Shown: positions 1 to 8,957 of the stretch, piece by piece
Layout: every line of letters starts with the position of its first letter
How positions within the stretch are numbered: position 1 is the stretch's first letter
From: Streptomyces sp. PKU-EA00015
GTDB taxonomy: Bacteria > Actinomycetota > Actinomycetes > Streptomycetales > Streptomycetaceae
Assembly: GCF_013387495.1 (NCBI RefSeq)
Contig: NZ_JABZEE010000053.1
Span: 16,887 to 80,886 of the forward strand
DNA: 64,000 bases
Reading direction: 5' to 3'
Notes under the pieces: model-generated
Seen by the model: the letters and a program-made list of their open reading frames with translations, nothing else
Told to the model about the DNA's origin: nothing
Databases searched by the model: none
Program-made: the position numbers and the translations under genes

Positions 1-87
1 GTTTCGTCCAGGGCCGGGGGGTGACCCGGCTCGTCCTGTGACAGGTCATGTCAGTTGGCGGCGCGCGTGCTGGTACGGCATGGCCGG

Positions 88-1554
88 TCAGTCCCGGCCG
101 GCTACTGCCTCACGATTGTCCTGCTCCGTCGTTGCCGGACCGGTGTTGCGGGGGAGGACGGCGAGGGCGACGAGGACGCCGCCGACAACGACCACGGCGC
201 CGATCGTCATGCCGAGTGCGTATCCGTCGTTGAGGGCTTCGAGGGTGCCGGTGTCGCCGGTACGTTCGTTGGCGGCGGTGCCGAGGGCGGCCAGTCCCAG
301 GGCGGCGCCGACCTGGCGTGAGCTGTTGAGCAGGCCCGAGGCGGTGCCCGCCTCGTGGGCCGCGACACCCACGGTGGCGAGGGAGACCATGGGCGCGAGG
401 CAGAGCCCGATTCCGATGCCGGCGACGATCGACTGGCCCAGGACGTCGGCGGTGAAGGAGCCGTCGGCACTCATCAGGCTGAACCAGGCGAACCCGGCCC
501 CGGTCAGCAGCCCACCGATCACCAGGATGACCCGGGGAGCGAGCCGGCTGCCGAGCTTGATGGCGAGCACCGATCCGACGACGACACTGATCGCGAACGG
601 CAGGAACTCGACACCGGTCCGCGCCGGACCACTTCCCAGAACACGCTGGAGGTAGAGGGACACGAAGTAGAAGGCCGACGCCATGGCGCCGCCGAGCAGG
701 AGGATGAAGATGTTGGCGCCGGCGACCGAGCGGTTGCTGAACAGGCCGAGCCGGATGAGCGGGTCGCGGCGGGTGGTCTTCTCGACGTAGAGGAACACGG
801 CCAGCAGGACGACGGCGATCGCCAGCGTCGTCAGGGTTTCCGACGAGGACCACGGGTGCTGGTCGGTACGGACGATGCCGAACACGAGCAGGCTCATTCC
901 CGCAGTGGCCAGGAGGGCACCTAGTACGTCGGGGCGGCCGCGGCGGACCGCGGGCCCGTCGGCGGCGACGCGCCAGGTCAGGGCCAGCGCGACGGCGACC
1001 ATCGGCACGTTGACGAACATCACCCATTCCCAGCCGGCGTACTCGGTGAGTAGGCCGCCGATCAGAACACCGAAGGCGGCGCCGGCGGCGTTCATCGCGC
1101 TCCACACGCCGAACGCCTTCACACGTTCCTTGCCGGACGGGAAGGTCGCGGTCAGCAGCGCCAGCGCGGCCGGTGCGAGAGCGGCGGCCCCGAGGCCCTG
1201 CACAGCGCGGGCGGCCACCAGATGGCCGGGTTCCGTCGCGAACCCGCCCACGAGAGAGGCGAGTCCGAACAGGGGCAGGCCGCTCATCATGAGTCGCTTG
1301 TGGCCGAACAGGTCGGCGACCTTGCCGCCCAGGAGGAGCAGCCCGCCGAAAGTGAGGGCGTAGGCGTGGATCACCCAGGTCAGGCCCAACTCGCTGAAGG
1401 CGAGACTGGCGCCGATCTCCGGGAGTCCGACGTTCACGACCGACAGGTCCAGGGACACCATGAACTGCACGACGGCTACTGCGGCAAGGGTGAGCCCCGG
1501 CCGGGCGCCGCGATCGGTGGGTGACGTTCCGTTTGCTAACTCCGTATTGGTCAC
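88..1554 (-). CDS. MFS drug/proton antiporter, DHA2 (EmrB/QacA) type, 14-TM
   Basis: A 488-residue inner-membrane efflux pump of the DHA2 family, expected to export drugs or toxic metabolites using the proton gradient. The frame shows the alternating hydrophobic helices of a 14-TM antiporter; near the N-terminus FMVSLDLSVVNVGLPEIG matches the family's membrane motif around helix 1, and the helix 2-3 loop reads GGKVADLFGHKR. The open frame extends upstream to 1644, but the GTG at 1554 is preferred because GAGGGA lies about 10 bases upstream and the extra N-terminal residues look unlike a transporter. It is divergent from a TetR gene, the usual arrangement for a repressor-controlled pump. The substrate cannot be read from the sequence. 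Confidence 0.9.
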   Translation of the reverse strand: MTNTELANGTSPTDRGARPGLTLAAVAVVQFMVSLDLSVVNVGLPEIGASLAFSELGLTWVIHAYALTFGGLLLLGGKVADLFGHKRLMMSGLPLFGLASLVGGFATEPGHLVAARAVQGLGAAALAPAALALLTATFPSGKERVKAFGVWSAMNAAGAAFGVLIGGLLTEYAGWEWVMFVNVPMVAVALALTWRVAADGPAVRRGRPDVLGALLATAGMSLLVFGIVRTDQHPWSSSETLTTLAIAVVLLAVFLYVEKTTRRDPLIRLGLFSNRSVAGANIFILLLGGAMASAFYFVSLYLQRVLGSGPARTGVEFLPFAISVVVGSVLAIKLGSRLAPRVILVIGGLLTGAGFAWFSLMSADGSFTADVLGQSIVAGIGIGLCLAPMVSLATVGVAAHEAGTASGLLNSSRQVGAALGLAALGTAANERTGDTGTLEALNDGYALGMTIGAVVVVGGVLVALAVLPRNTGPATTEQDNREAVAGRD

Positions 1555-1758
1555 AGCAACCCAGTCCCTCTGTGTGCACTCGCGCCAGTAGAGTTTTCGA
1601 ACTCGTTCTGAAATTAACACCAGGACCAGCTCGATGTCGAGCACAGCGGTAGAAGTAGCAGGTGTTGGACGGTCCCGACGCCGTGATCACGCCATCCACC
1701 GCGACATCATCCGGCCCGTGACCAGCAGTTACGGGGAGAGCCCTTAGGGCATGATGGG
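1555..1758. promoter_or_regulatory. Divergent promoter region between MFS pump and TetR gene
   Basis: This 204-base intergenic space must hold both promoters. At 1591-1604 an interrupted palindrome (GAGTT-TTCG-AACTC, perfect 5-bp arms) is a candidate TetR operator. Assignment rests on position and symmetry only. Confidence 0.4.
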
Positions 1759-2457
1759 GTGATGCCTTCCAGCGCTCCGCACGGCCGCGTCGGCCGACCC
1801 CCTCTGACCTCCCGCCCGCAGATCCTGGCTGCGGCCCGTCAGCTCATCGACCGGGACGGCTGGGACAAGCTGACCATTCGTCGGCTGGCCGCCGAGATCG
1901 GCGTCGGGGCGACGACCCTGTACCACCACGTGCGGGACAAGGAGGACTTGTTGCTTCTGCTGATCCACGAATACGCGGAGCAGATCGAGCGCCCCGACCT
2001 GCCCAGTGAGCCGCGGGAGCGCATCATCGCCGCAAGCACGGCGATGCACGACTCCCTCGCGGCATGGCCGTGGGCCGCGGAGGTCCTCACCACCGACGGG
2101 TTCATCCTCCGACTCGGCGACTCGGCCCTGTGGTTGGTCGAAGTCATCCTGGCCGGAGCCGTCGATCACGGATGCACGCCCGCACAATCCGTCTACGTCT
2201 TCCGGAGCATCTGGTACTACACGGTCGGCGAGATCCTCGTCCGCGCGCACTCCGCCCGCGCGAGGGCGGCCGGCGAGCTACCCGTCCCCCGGGATTTCGG
2301 CACCCTCGGCACAACCCAACTGCCGAACCTGGCCGCCCTCAGCGATCAGTGGGCGCGGCTGGCCGGGCAGGACACCTACCCCATGGCGCTCCGCGCCTTG
2401 GTCGACGGACTGCTCGCACAAGTCACGCCGGCAACCCCACAGAGTCGACGTCACTGA
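1759..2457 (+). CDS. TetR-family transcriptional repressor
   Basis: A 232-residue TetR-type regulator. The N-terminal helix-turn-helix is clear (residues about 18-65: ILAAARQLIDRDGWDKLTIR, then AAEIGVGATTLYHHVRDKED), followed by an all-helical ligand-binding domain of the tetracycline-repressor C-terminal type. GTG at 1759 and ATG at 1762 are adjacent possible starts. The divergent MFS pump is the probable target, with the pump substrate as the likely inducer, by analogy with TetR/efflux pairs. Confidence 0.88.
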   Translation: MMPSSAPHGRVGRPPLTSRPQILAAARQLIDRDGWDKLTIRRLAAEIGVGATTLYHHVRDKEDLLLLLIHEYAEQIERPDLPSEPRERIIAASTAMHDSLAAWPWAAEVLTTDGFILRLGDSALWLVEVILAGAVDHGCTPAQSVYVFRSIWYYTVGEILVRAHSARARAAGELPVPRDFGTLGTTQLPNLAALSDQWARLAGQDTYPMALRALVDGLLAQVTPATPQSRRH

Positions 2458-2778
2458 TCAGGGCGCACCGGATCGCTCCCGTCGGCAGGCCGGTGGTGAG
2501 GCCGCTCACGCCGCTGAGAGCGGTGTGGGCGGCGGTCATCCGGCACACGACACCGAGCCGGCGCACGGGTCGGCGAGGCCGTCCTGGACCTCCGAACCGC
2601 TCGACGCGCCACACACGCGAGCGCGGGCTGCTGTCCAGCCTGCGAAAGCACCTGGGTGATCCCAGCCCGGTACGTAACTCGTCCCCGAACGTCAGTTGCG
2701 ACCAGGGCCAATCCTTCCACGCGGTCGAAACGAGCGTGTGGCCGCAGCACACCTACGAAGCCGTCGGGCGCGGGACGC
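2458..2778. other. Intergenic stretch, no gene seen
   Basis: Between the convergent ends of the TetR and MMPL genes. Open frames here have no recognisable domain and no convincing start; nothing but non-coding sequence can be supported. Confidence 0.5.
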
Positions 2779-2815
2779 CGGCGGGGCGCGGGCCGTGTCG
2801 GCCCCCGCCCCGCCG
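2779..2815 (-). terminator. Hairpin after the MMPL gene
   Basis: Arms 2779-2794 and 2800-2815 pair with one mismatch around a 5-base loop, giving a 16-bp GC-rich stem 16 bases past the MMPL stop. No U-tract follows, as is common in Streptomyces. Confidence 0.6.
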
Positions 2816-2830
2816 GATTCGTGCTGTGCG

Positions 2831-5092
2831 TCAGTCGTCGAGGCCGATCTTCTTGTGCAGGCGGGCGAGCGGCTGTGGGGCCCACCAGTTGGCACGGCCG
2901 GCCAGGCGCATGAACGCCGGGACGAGGATGCCGCGCACCAGGGTGGCGTCGACGATCACGGCGAGCGCCAAGCCGATGCCGAGCAGCTTGAGCGGGGTCA
3001 GAGAGGAAGTGGCGAAGGAAAGCAGGACGGTGGCGATCAGGGCGGCGGCCGCGGTGACCAGCCGTCCGGTCCGCTCCAGGCCCCAGGCGACGGCGGAGAT
3101 GTTGTCGCCGGTGCGGTGGTACTCCTCCTTGATCCTGGACAGGAGGAAGACCTCGTAGTCCATGGACAGGCCGAAGGCGACACAGAACATCAGGATCGGG
3201 GTGTCGATGTCGAGCATGCCGGTGACGGTGAAGTCGCCGACCAGCCAGCGCAGGTGTCCGTCCTGAAAGATGTACACCATCGCACCAAAGGTGGCCGTCA
3301 GGCTGAGCAGGTTCAGCACGATGGCCTTGACGGGGATGAGGAGGCTGCCGGTGAACAGGAACAGCAGCACCATCGTCGCCAGCGCGATGATGGCCAGGGC
3401 CCAGGGCAGTTTCTCACCGAGGGTCGCCTTGGAGTCCACCAGCAGCGCGGCCTGCCCGCCGACGAGCACGGTGTCCGGCGCCGGCTGCCCGCGCAGGGTA
3501 TCGACCAGGTCCATGCCCCGCGCGGAGTACGGCTCGGTGTCGGAGACCACCGACAGCCAGGTGCCACTGTCGGCCTTGAACCGCTCGGCGGCCGGGCCGG
3601 GCGGAGCGACCTGGGTTCCTTCACTGTAGGAGCCGGTCAGCGCGTCGACTCGCGTGATGCCGGGCACGGTGGACAGCTTCTTGGCGTAGTCCGCCACCTT
3701 GCCGGCTGCCGAGACCGGGTCGATGTCGGGCAGGACCACGTTCAGGGGGGAGCCTTCCCGGTTGTCGAACTCCTCGCGCAGCACCTGGGCACCCTGGTAC
3801 GCGGGGGAGCTCGCGGGCAGCACCCGGTCGTCGCTGTCACCGAACGCCGCCCGCATGAACGGCAGTCCCAGCGCCACGAGAACAGCCGCGACCGCGAGCG
3901 CGAACGGCAGAGGCCGACGCATGACCGCCATGGCCAGCTTGTGCCAGAACCCTGCCGTGTCGGTGGTGGCAGCGGCTGCCTTGGCGTTGCGGCGGAAGAG
4001 GCGCCGGACGTTGAGGGCGTCGATGCGGTGGCCGAGCACGGCCAGCAGCGCGGGCAGCACGACGACGGAGCCGAGCGCGGCGAGGATCACCACGGCGATG
4101 CCGGAGTAGGCGAAGGACCGCAGGTGGTACATGGGGAAGATGAGCATCGCCGACAGCGACACCGCGACCGTCAGCGCGGAGAACAGCACCGTCCGGCCCG
4201 CGGTGCGCACGGATTCGGCGACCGCGTCGTGGACGCTGCGGCCACGGGCGAGTTCCTCACGGTAGCGGGTAACGATGAACAGGCTGTAGTCGATGGCCAG
4301 GCCCAGGCCGAGGGCGGTGGTGATGTTGACCGAGAACACCGAGACCTGGACGACCATGTCGAGCAGCCGCAGGATGACGAAGGAACCGATCACGGCCAGG
4401 ATGCCGACCGCGAGGGGTGCGCTGGCGGCCACCACGCTGCCGAACACGAGCAGCAGGATGATCAGCACCAGCGGGCCGGACAGCATCTCGGCCCTCGTGA
4501 GATCTTCCTCGCTGAGCTTCTCGATCTCCATTCGTACGGCGGTCACGCCGGTCGCGGTGACCTTCAGCGGGCCCTGCTCGCCGACCGCGTCCGGCACGAT
4601 CCGCGCCGCGGCCTTGCGGATCTGGTCCTCGTCCCCGGCCAGCCGCACCATGATCAGACCGGTGCGGCCATCCTGCGAACGGAGCGTGGGTGCCTTGTCG
4701 AGCGTCCAGTACGACGCTGCCTGCACCACGCCCGGCTCCTTGGCCAGGCGTTCGGTCAGCGCCGTCGCCTCGCTCGTGACTTCAGGGCTGTCGATGCTGG
4801 TGCCGACGGCAGCGATGAACACCAGGTGCGGGGATCCGCCCTCGAAGCGGGTGTTGAGCAGTTCGTCGGCGCGGGCCGACTCCGAGGACGGGACGGTGAT
4901 GCCGCCCTCCGACAGGCGGCTCTCCACATCGGAACCGAAAGGTACAGCGACAACCAGCGCCGCCAACGTGACCAGAAGGACCAGAATCCGGCGCCGGGCC
5001 AGCCAGCGGCCCAACGCGGCCAAGCCCTTCGGGGGAACCGGCGCTGTGGTCTTGGGCGGCGTCTCGATGCGGACAGTGGATTGGGAACTCAC
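2831..5092 (-). CDS. MMPL-family (RND superfamily) membrane transporter
   Basis: A 753-residue MMPL/RND-like exporter. One TM helix follows a short cytosolic N-terminus, then a large extracytoplasmic loop, a 5-6 helix bundle (about residues 190-370), and the same layout repeated in the second half, the typical internal duplication. The frame is open upstream to 5485, but the GTG at 5092 is chosen because GGAGGA lies 5-7 bases upstream and the longer N-terminus is low-complexity. It lies 187 bases downstream of a histidine kinase gene on the same strand, so the two-component system probably controls it. Actinobacterial MMPL proteins move lipids, pigments or drugs; the substrate here is unknown. 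Confidence 0.88.
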   Translation of the reverse strand: MSSQSTVRIETPPKTTAPVPPKGLAALGRWLARRRILVLLVTLAALVVAVPFGSDVESRLSEGGITVPSSESARADELLNTRFEGGSPHLVFIAAVGTSIDSPEVTSEATALTERLAKEPGVVQAASYWTLDKAPTLRSQDGRTGLIMVRLAGDEDQIRKAAARIVPDAVGEQGPLKVTATGVTAVRMEIEKLSEEDLTRAEMLSGPLVLIILLLVFGSVVAASAPLAVGILAVIGSFVILRLLDMVVQVSVFSVNITTALGLGLAIDYSLFIVTRYREELARGRSVHDAVAESVRTAGRTVLFSALTVAVSLSAMLIFPMYHLRSFAYSGIAVVILAALGSVVVLPALLAVLGHRIDALNVRRLFRRNAKAAAATTDTAGFWHKLAMAVMRRPLPFALAVAAVLVALGLPFMRAAFGDSDDRVLPASSPAYQGAQVLREEFDNREGSPLNVVLPDIDPVSAAGKVADYAKKLSTVPGITRVDALTGSYSEGTQVAPPGPAAERFKADSGTWLSVVSDTEPYSARGMDLVDTLRGQPAPDTVLVGGQAALLVDSKATLGEKLPWALAIIALATMVLLFLFTGSLLIPVKAIVLNLLSLTATFGAMVYIFQDGHLRWLVGDFTVTGMLDIDTPILMFCVAFGLSMDYEVFLLSRIKEEYHRTGDNISAVAWGLERTGRLVTAAAALIATVLLSFATSSLTPLKLLGIGLALAVIVDATLVRGILVPAFMRLAGRANWWAPQPLARLHKKIGLDD

Positions 5093-5279
5093 GTCTCCTC
5101 CTCGGAGGTGAGATAAGGGGAGCGGCCCCCTGGAGCCGCGTGCATAAGGGGATAAAGGCCGGAAAAACGGCGGCCGGACGGGCGTACCGCGCATGGCGGT
5201 GCCGCGCGTCAGCGTAGGAACGCCCGCTGCAGCGGTCAGGCAGGGCGGATGCAGAGGAGATGCAGGCCCGGAAGTGAGA

Positions 5280-6686
5280 TCACCCCCGCCTGCTGGGCAG
5301 GGCCACGGATGGGAGGTGCCCCCAGGCCGGCAGGCGCACCTCGGCGTGCAGCCCCCCGCCAGGAGCCTCCTGCAGGAGGACGTGACCGTTGTTCGCCCGG
5401 GCGAGACTGGCGGCGATGGCCAGTCCCAGTCCGGATCCCTCACCGGTGGCGACCTTGGCCCCGCGCCAGAAGCGGCCGCAGGCACGCCCCCTTTCCGCAG
5501 GGCTCATTCCGGGACCGGCGTCGATGCACTGCACCGCCACCATCCCCCCGTCCTCGACCACGCGCACGCGGACCGTCGTGCCGGCTGGCGCCATGCGCAG
5601 GGCGTTGTCGAGAAACACGTCGAGGATCTGATCGACGGTGCTGGCGGCCGCCGACGCCACGAGGTCCCCCTCGCCGTCGATGGTCAGGGCGATGCCCCTG
5701 GGCTCCGCCACCAGCCGCCAGGACGCCACCCGTTCCTCGGCGACCGCCAGCACGTCCACGGCTTCGGCGGCCTGGGCGCCGGACTCCGACCGGGCCAGGA
5801 GCAGCAGAGCGTTGAGGATGCCGGCCATCCGGTCCACCTCGCCGAGCGCCTGCTCCAGCCCGCGACTTCCATCCGGCTCGATGTGGGGTTCCAGGTTCTC
5901 CAGGCGTAGCCGCAGCGCCACCAGCGGGGACCTGAGTTGGTGGGCGGCGTCGGAGACGAACGACTTCTGCACCGTGACCTGGTGCTGAACCTGTTCGGCC
6001 AGGTGGTTGAAGGTCTCCGCGAGGACCCGGAGATCCGGCGGGCCAAGATGGACCGGCACGCGAGCGGTGTGGTCCCCGGCGGCGAACCGGCGCGCCGCGG
6101 CCTCCAGATAACGCACGGGGCGCAGAATCCAGCGCGCCAGCGGCTCGGCCAGGAACCCGCTCGTCGCCAGTGCAAGGGCCCCGATCACAGCGACCACGAC
6201 CCAGATCGTCCACTGCTTCAGCTCCAGATCGTCCAGGGCCGAGCACACCACGACGATGCCGACGAGTGTGCCGTGGTCGATGGCGGGCACCGCCACGATC
6301 AGTTCCTGGGTGAACGTGGACAACTGCCGGTCGGAGGAGTCCGTGGACTGACCCTCCAGGGCCGCCCGAACCACCTTGTGCTGCGCGAGTTCTCCCGGTG
6401 ACAGCCGGCACAGCGCCCCCCCCACCGACTGCCCCTGGGCGTCGAGGATGTGTGCGCGGGCACCGGTACGGTCCTGATACTCGGCGATCCGCTGGCGCAG
6501 CCCCGCCCGTTCACCATGCGTGAGGGCCTCCACCGCGGCGGGGGCGAGCTCACGTGCTTCCGAGGCCCGCGTATGCGCCAGTTCCCGCAGCGCCTCGTCG
6601 CTGCGCTGCACGGCCAGTGGCAGTCCCAGGACGGTGACCACCACGACCGGTAACGCGACCAACGCAGCCACCAGATGACGCCGCAC
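5280..6686 (-). CDS. Membrane sensor histidine kinase, EnvZ/CpxA-like
   Basis: A 468-residue kinase: TM1 about residues 5-27, an extracytoplasmic sensor of about 130 residues, TM2 about 160-180, HAMP about 181-234, and an H-box with phospho-acceptor H249 in SDAAHQLRSPL. The C-terminal ATPase domain has the N box (DNALRMAP), G1 (DAGPGM) and G2 (GSGLGLAI), so it looks catalytically complete. It starts 88 bases after the response regulator stop and is followed by the MMPL exporter, consistent with a regulator-kinase-transporter transcript. The sensed signal is unknown. Confidence 0.92.
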   Translation of the reverse strand: MRRHLVAALVALPVVVVTVLGLPLAVQRSDEALRELAHTRASEARELAPAAVEALTHGERAGLRQRIAEYQDRTGARAHILDAQGQSVGGALCRLSPGELAQHKVVRAALEGQSTDSSDRQLSTFTQELIVAVPAIDHGTLVGIVVVCSALDDLELKQWTIWVVVAVIGALALATSGFLAEPLARWILRPVRYLEAAARRFAAGDHTARVPVHLGPPDLRVLAETFNHLAEQVQHQVTVQKSFVSDAAHQLRSPLVALRLRLENLEPHIEPDGSRGLEQALGEVDRMAGILNALLLLARSESGAQAAEAVDVLAVAEERVASWRLVAEPRGIALTIDGEGDLVASAAASTVDQILDVFLDNALRMAPAGTTVRVRVVEDGGMVAVQCIDAGPGMSPAERGRACGRFWRGAKVATGEGSGLGLAIAASLARANNGHVLLQEAPGGGLHAEVRLPAWGHLPSVALPSRRG

Positions 6687-6774
6687 ACCAGATTCCCCCC
6701 ATCAATCCCACCCTGTCCCCGCCCTGGTTCCTGCCCTGTGGCCCCCGCCGGTCACATCGGTGTGCTGATCACTG

Positions 6775-7464
6775 CTAGACGGGCAGGGCCAGCCGGAAAC
6801 CCACGCCCCGCACCGAGTGGATCCACTCCCGCCCGCCGAGCTTGGACCGCAACGAACCTATGTGGACATCCAGCGTGCGGGTCGAACCGTGCCAATTGGA
6901 ATCCCACACCTCGTTGATCAGGTCCTCCCTCCCGTGTACCGCGCCGGCATCCACCAGAAGAGCTGCCAGCAGATCGAACTCACGGCGCGTCAGGTGTACC
7001 GGCCTTCCGTCCATCTGCACCTGGCGCGTCCGCATGTCCACTGACAGCGGCCCGAACACGTAGAGCTCACCCGCACCCCCGGCGCCGCTGTGCGCCCGTG
7101 CGGGAGCGGACGCGTGTACCCGGCGGGCGACCGCGTCCATCCGCGCCAACAACTCACGCATGCTGTACGGCTTGACCAGGTAGTCGTCCGCGCCCGCCTG
7201 GAACAGCAGAACCCGGTCGAGCTCCTGGGCCCGGGCCGTCACCGCGATGATCGGCACGGTCGACTTCTCCCGGATGCGCCGGCAGACCTCCTGCCCGTCC
7301 AGGTCGGGCAGTCCCAGATCCAGTAGGACGAACTCGGTGCACAGCGCGGCCTTCAGCGCCTCGGTCCCGCTGCCGACCCAGTCGACGGCATGGCCGAACC
7401 GCTGTAACGCCTCTGTCAGTGCCTCGGCGATCCGCGTGTCATCTTCCACCACGAGCACCTGCAT
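6775..7464 (-). CDS. OmpR/PhoB-family response regulator
   Basis: A 229-residue response regulator. The receiver domain has the acidic pocket D8/D9, phospho-acceptor D49 (LLDLGLPDLDG), T76 and K98 (DDYLVKPYS). The C-terminal winged helix (TRREFDLLAALL ... WDSNWHGSTRTLDVHIGSLR) is of OmpR type and ends with VRGVGFRLALPV. A longer frame begins at GTG 7509, but the ATG at 7464 starts the receiver domain directly, as in homologues. It precedes the kinase on the same strand and is its evident partner; the MMPL gene is the probable output. Confidence 0.92.
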   Translation of the reverse strand: MQVLVVEDDTRIAEALTEALQRFGHAVDWVGSGTEALKAALCTEFVLLDLGLPDLDGQEVCRRIREKSTVPIIAVTARAQELDRVLLFQAGADDYLVKPYSMRELLARMDAVARRVHASAPARAHSGAGGAGELYVFGPLSVDMRTRQVQMDGRPVHLTRREFDLLAALLVDAGAVHGREDLINEVWDSNWHGSTRTLDVHIGSLRSKLGGREWIHSVRGVGFRLALPV

Positions 7465-7851
7465 CTCTGCACCCCCGGTTGCAGTGGAGCCGTCCCCCTG
7501 ACCGCTCACGCAACGCCCGAATGCTACCGGTCTGATCGCGATTAGGGCACACGTTCATCGACTGTCGACGATTCAAGGCCGGGCCCCCCGGCGCTCTCAA
7601 CAGGCGGCGTTCAGCCCCTGGCTGTAGAGATCGATCGAAGAGGATGCCCGGCTGTTCGCGGTCGTACGCCCTGGAGTTCGTGCGCATGTTCCTCTGGCAC
7701 ATCGAGCGGTTCAGGGACGGGTGTCGGACGGACGCACATGCCGGAAAAGCAGGTTTTAGCGTGAAGTCGCAGGTCATAGTGCCGGAGTGGGTGGGGAATG
7801 GAGGGTTCGTACCGGTTGCGAGCGTGATCGCCGGGAGGTGATGTCGGTCAG

Positions 7852-7995
7852 CGCCGGACCTCGGCCTCGTCGGCACGAGGAGCGCGCGCAGGCATGTGCG
7901 ACAGGTGGGGCATTCATGCGGACCTTGGTGGGGATTCGCCAATTCTTCAGGTCGGCGAAGCCGAATTCGTTCGCCGTGCGCTCCCGGCTGGCCAA
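7852..7995 (-). pseudogene. IS5-like transposase C-terminal remnant
   Basis: On the minus strand the peptide EFGFADLKNWRIPTKVRMNA resembles the conserved C-terminal end of DDE transposases in which a 'heLKNWRiLtKvR' block is followed by a short hydrophobic helix. The rest (LRALLV) lies in another frame, so it is a broken stump. The surrounding 7465-8034 stretch holds no other gene that can be supported; the promoter of the response regulator should lie just upstream of 7464. Confidence 0.4.
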
Positions 7996-8034
7996 CCGGT
8001 TTGACTCCGGCGGTGTCCCGGGCTCCAGACAGTT

Positions 8035-8910
8035 TCATCGACCGTCCGTTTCCGCGGTGCATGCGCCTCGGCGCCGGAACGGCTCCGACAGCTGCGCCAG
8101 GTACTCCGACGGATAGCCGGGCTTGGCTGCGATGCCCAGGTCCCGCGTGGAGAACCGCCGGCCGGGGTCGAAGGAGTACGTACCGAGCATCCGGTCCCAC
8201 ATCAGGGTGAAGAGGCCGAAGTTCACGTCGCCGACACCGGCCCACTTCAGGTGGTGGAAGCGGTGGCCTTCGTTCAACGACAGCACGGACCGCAGCGGCC
8301 CCACGCGATAGTCGGCGTTGGAGTGCTGCAGGAGCAGCTGGACGGCGACGGCCAGTGCCAGGGCCGCGGCGACGTCAACCGGCATCCCGATGACGAGGAG
8401 AGGAGCGACCCCGACGGCCAGCTCCACGCTCTGGTGCACGGGATGCTTCATCAGACCGTTGAAGCCGTAGAAGCGCTTCACCGAGTGGTGCACCGCGTGG
8501 AACCGCCACAGCAGGCCTACCTTGTGGCTCGCGAAGTGCACCAGGGTGATGCCGGCATCGGCCACCAGCACCGCCAGCAGCACCTGAAGTACGAAGGGCC
8601 ACGAGGAGGGCCACACGTCCACGGCCGTGACGAGACCGGCAAGCAGCGGCAACGATGCGACGCTCGCGAGGATGAGCGTCTCGTTCACGAACGCGTGGGC
8701 GACATCTCGGCGGCGATCGGCCATGGGGGAGTTCCACTCCACCGCATAGGGCAACAGCCGTTCCGCCATGAACGAGGCCGTCACGGCGACAGCCAACAGA
8801 GCGAGCAGCCACGCCTTCGACGCGCCGGCGCCCGCCAGCACGATACCTGCCCCGTTCACGCCGACCAGCAGCAGCGGGGCGTATGCGTACTGGATGAGGA
8901 GGCTGACCAT
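8035..8910 (-). CDS. Fatty acid hydroxylase / sterol desaturase-type di-iron enzyme
   Basis: A 291-residue integral membrane protein with the histidine clusters that bind a di-iron centre in this superfamily: HFASH, HAVHH and HRFHH, placed between and after hydrophobic helices. The family hydroxylates or desaturates lipids and sterols in the membrane with molecular oxygen. The open frame runs up to 9168, overlapping the AraC gene; the ATG at 8910 is preferred because it lies past the AraC stop and leads straight into the first TM helix. The gap to the AraC gene is 47 bases, suggesting co-transcription. Confidence 0.85.
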   Translation of the reverse strand: MVSLLIQYAYAPLLLVGVNGAGIVLAGAGASKAWLLALLAVAVTASFMAERLLPYAVEWNSPMADRRRDVAHAFVNETLILASVASLPLLAGLVTAVDVWPSSWPFVLQVLLAVLVADAGITLVHFASHKVGLLWRFHAVHHSVKRFYGFNGLMKHPVHQSVELAVGVAPLLVIGMPVDVAAALALAVAVQLLLQHSNADYRVGPLRSVLSLNEGHRFHHLKWAGVGDVNFGLFTLMWDRMLGTYSFDPGRRFSTRDLGIAAKPGYPSEYLAQLSEPFRRRGACTAETDGR

Positions 8911-8957
8911 GCCACCAGCGTGCGCTCCCCGCGCCGCCACCGGCTTGGACGAATCCG

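Noticed and set aside
2696..5116. An 806-codon plus-strand frame opposite the MMPL gene
   Set aside because: Glu/Gln/Asp-rich shadow translation, no domains; the minus strand has a complete transporter with a ribosome site.
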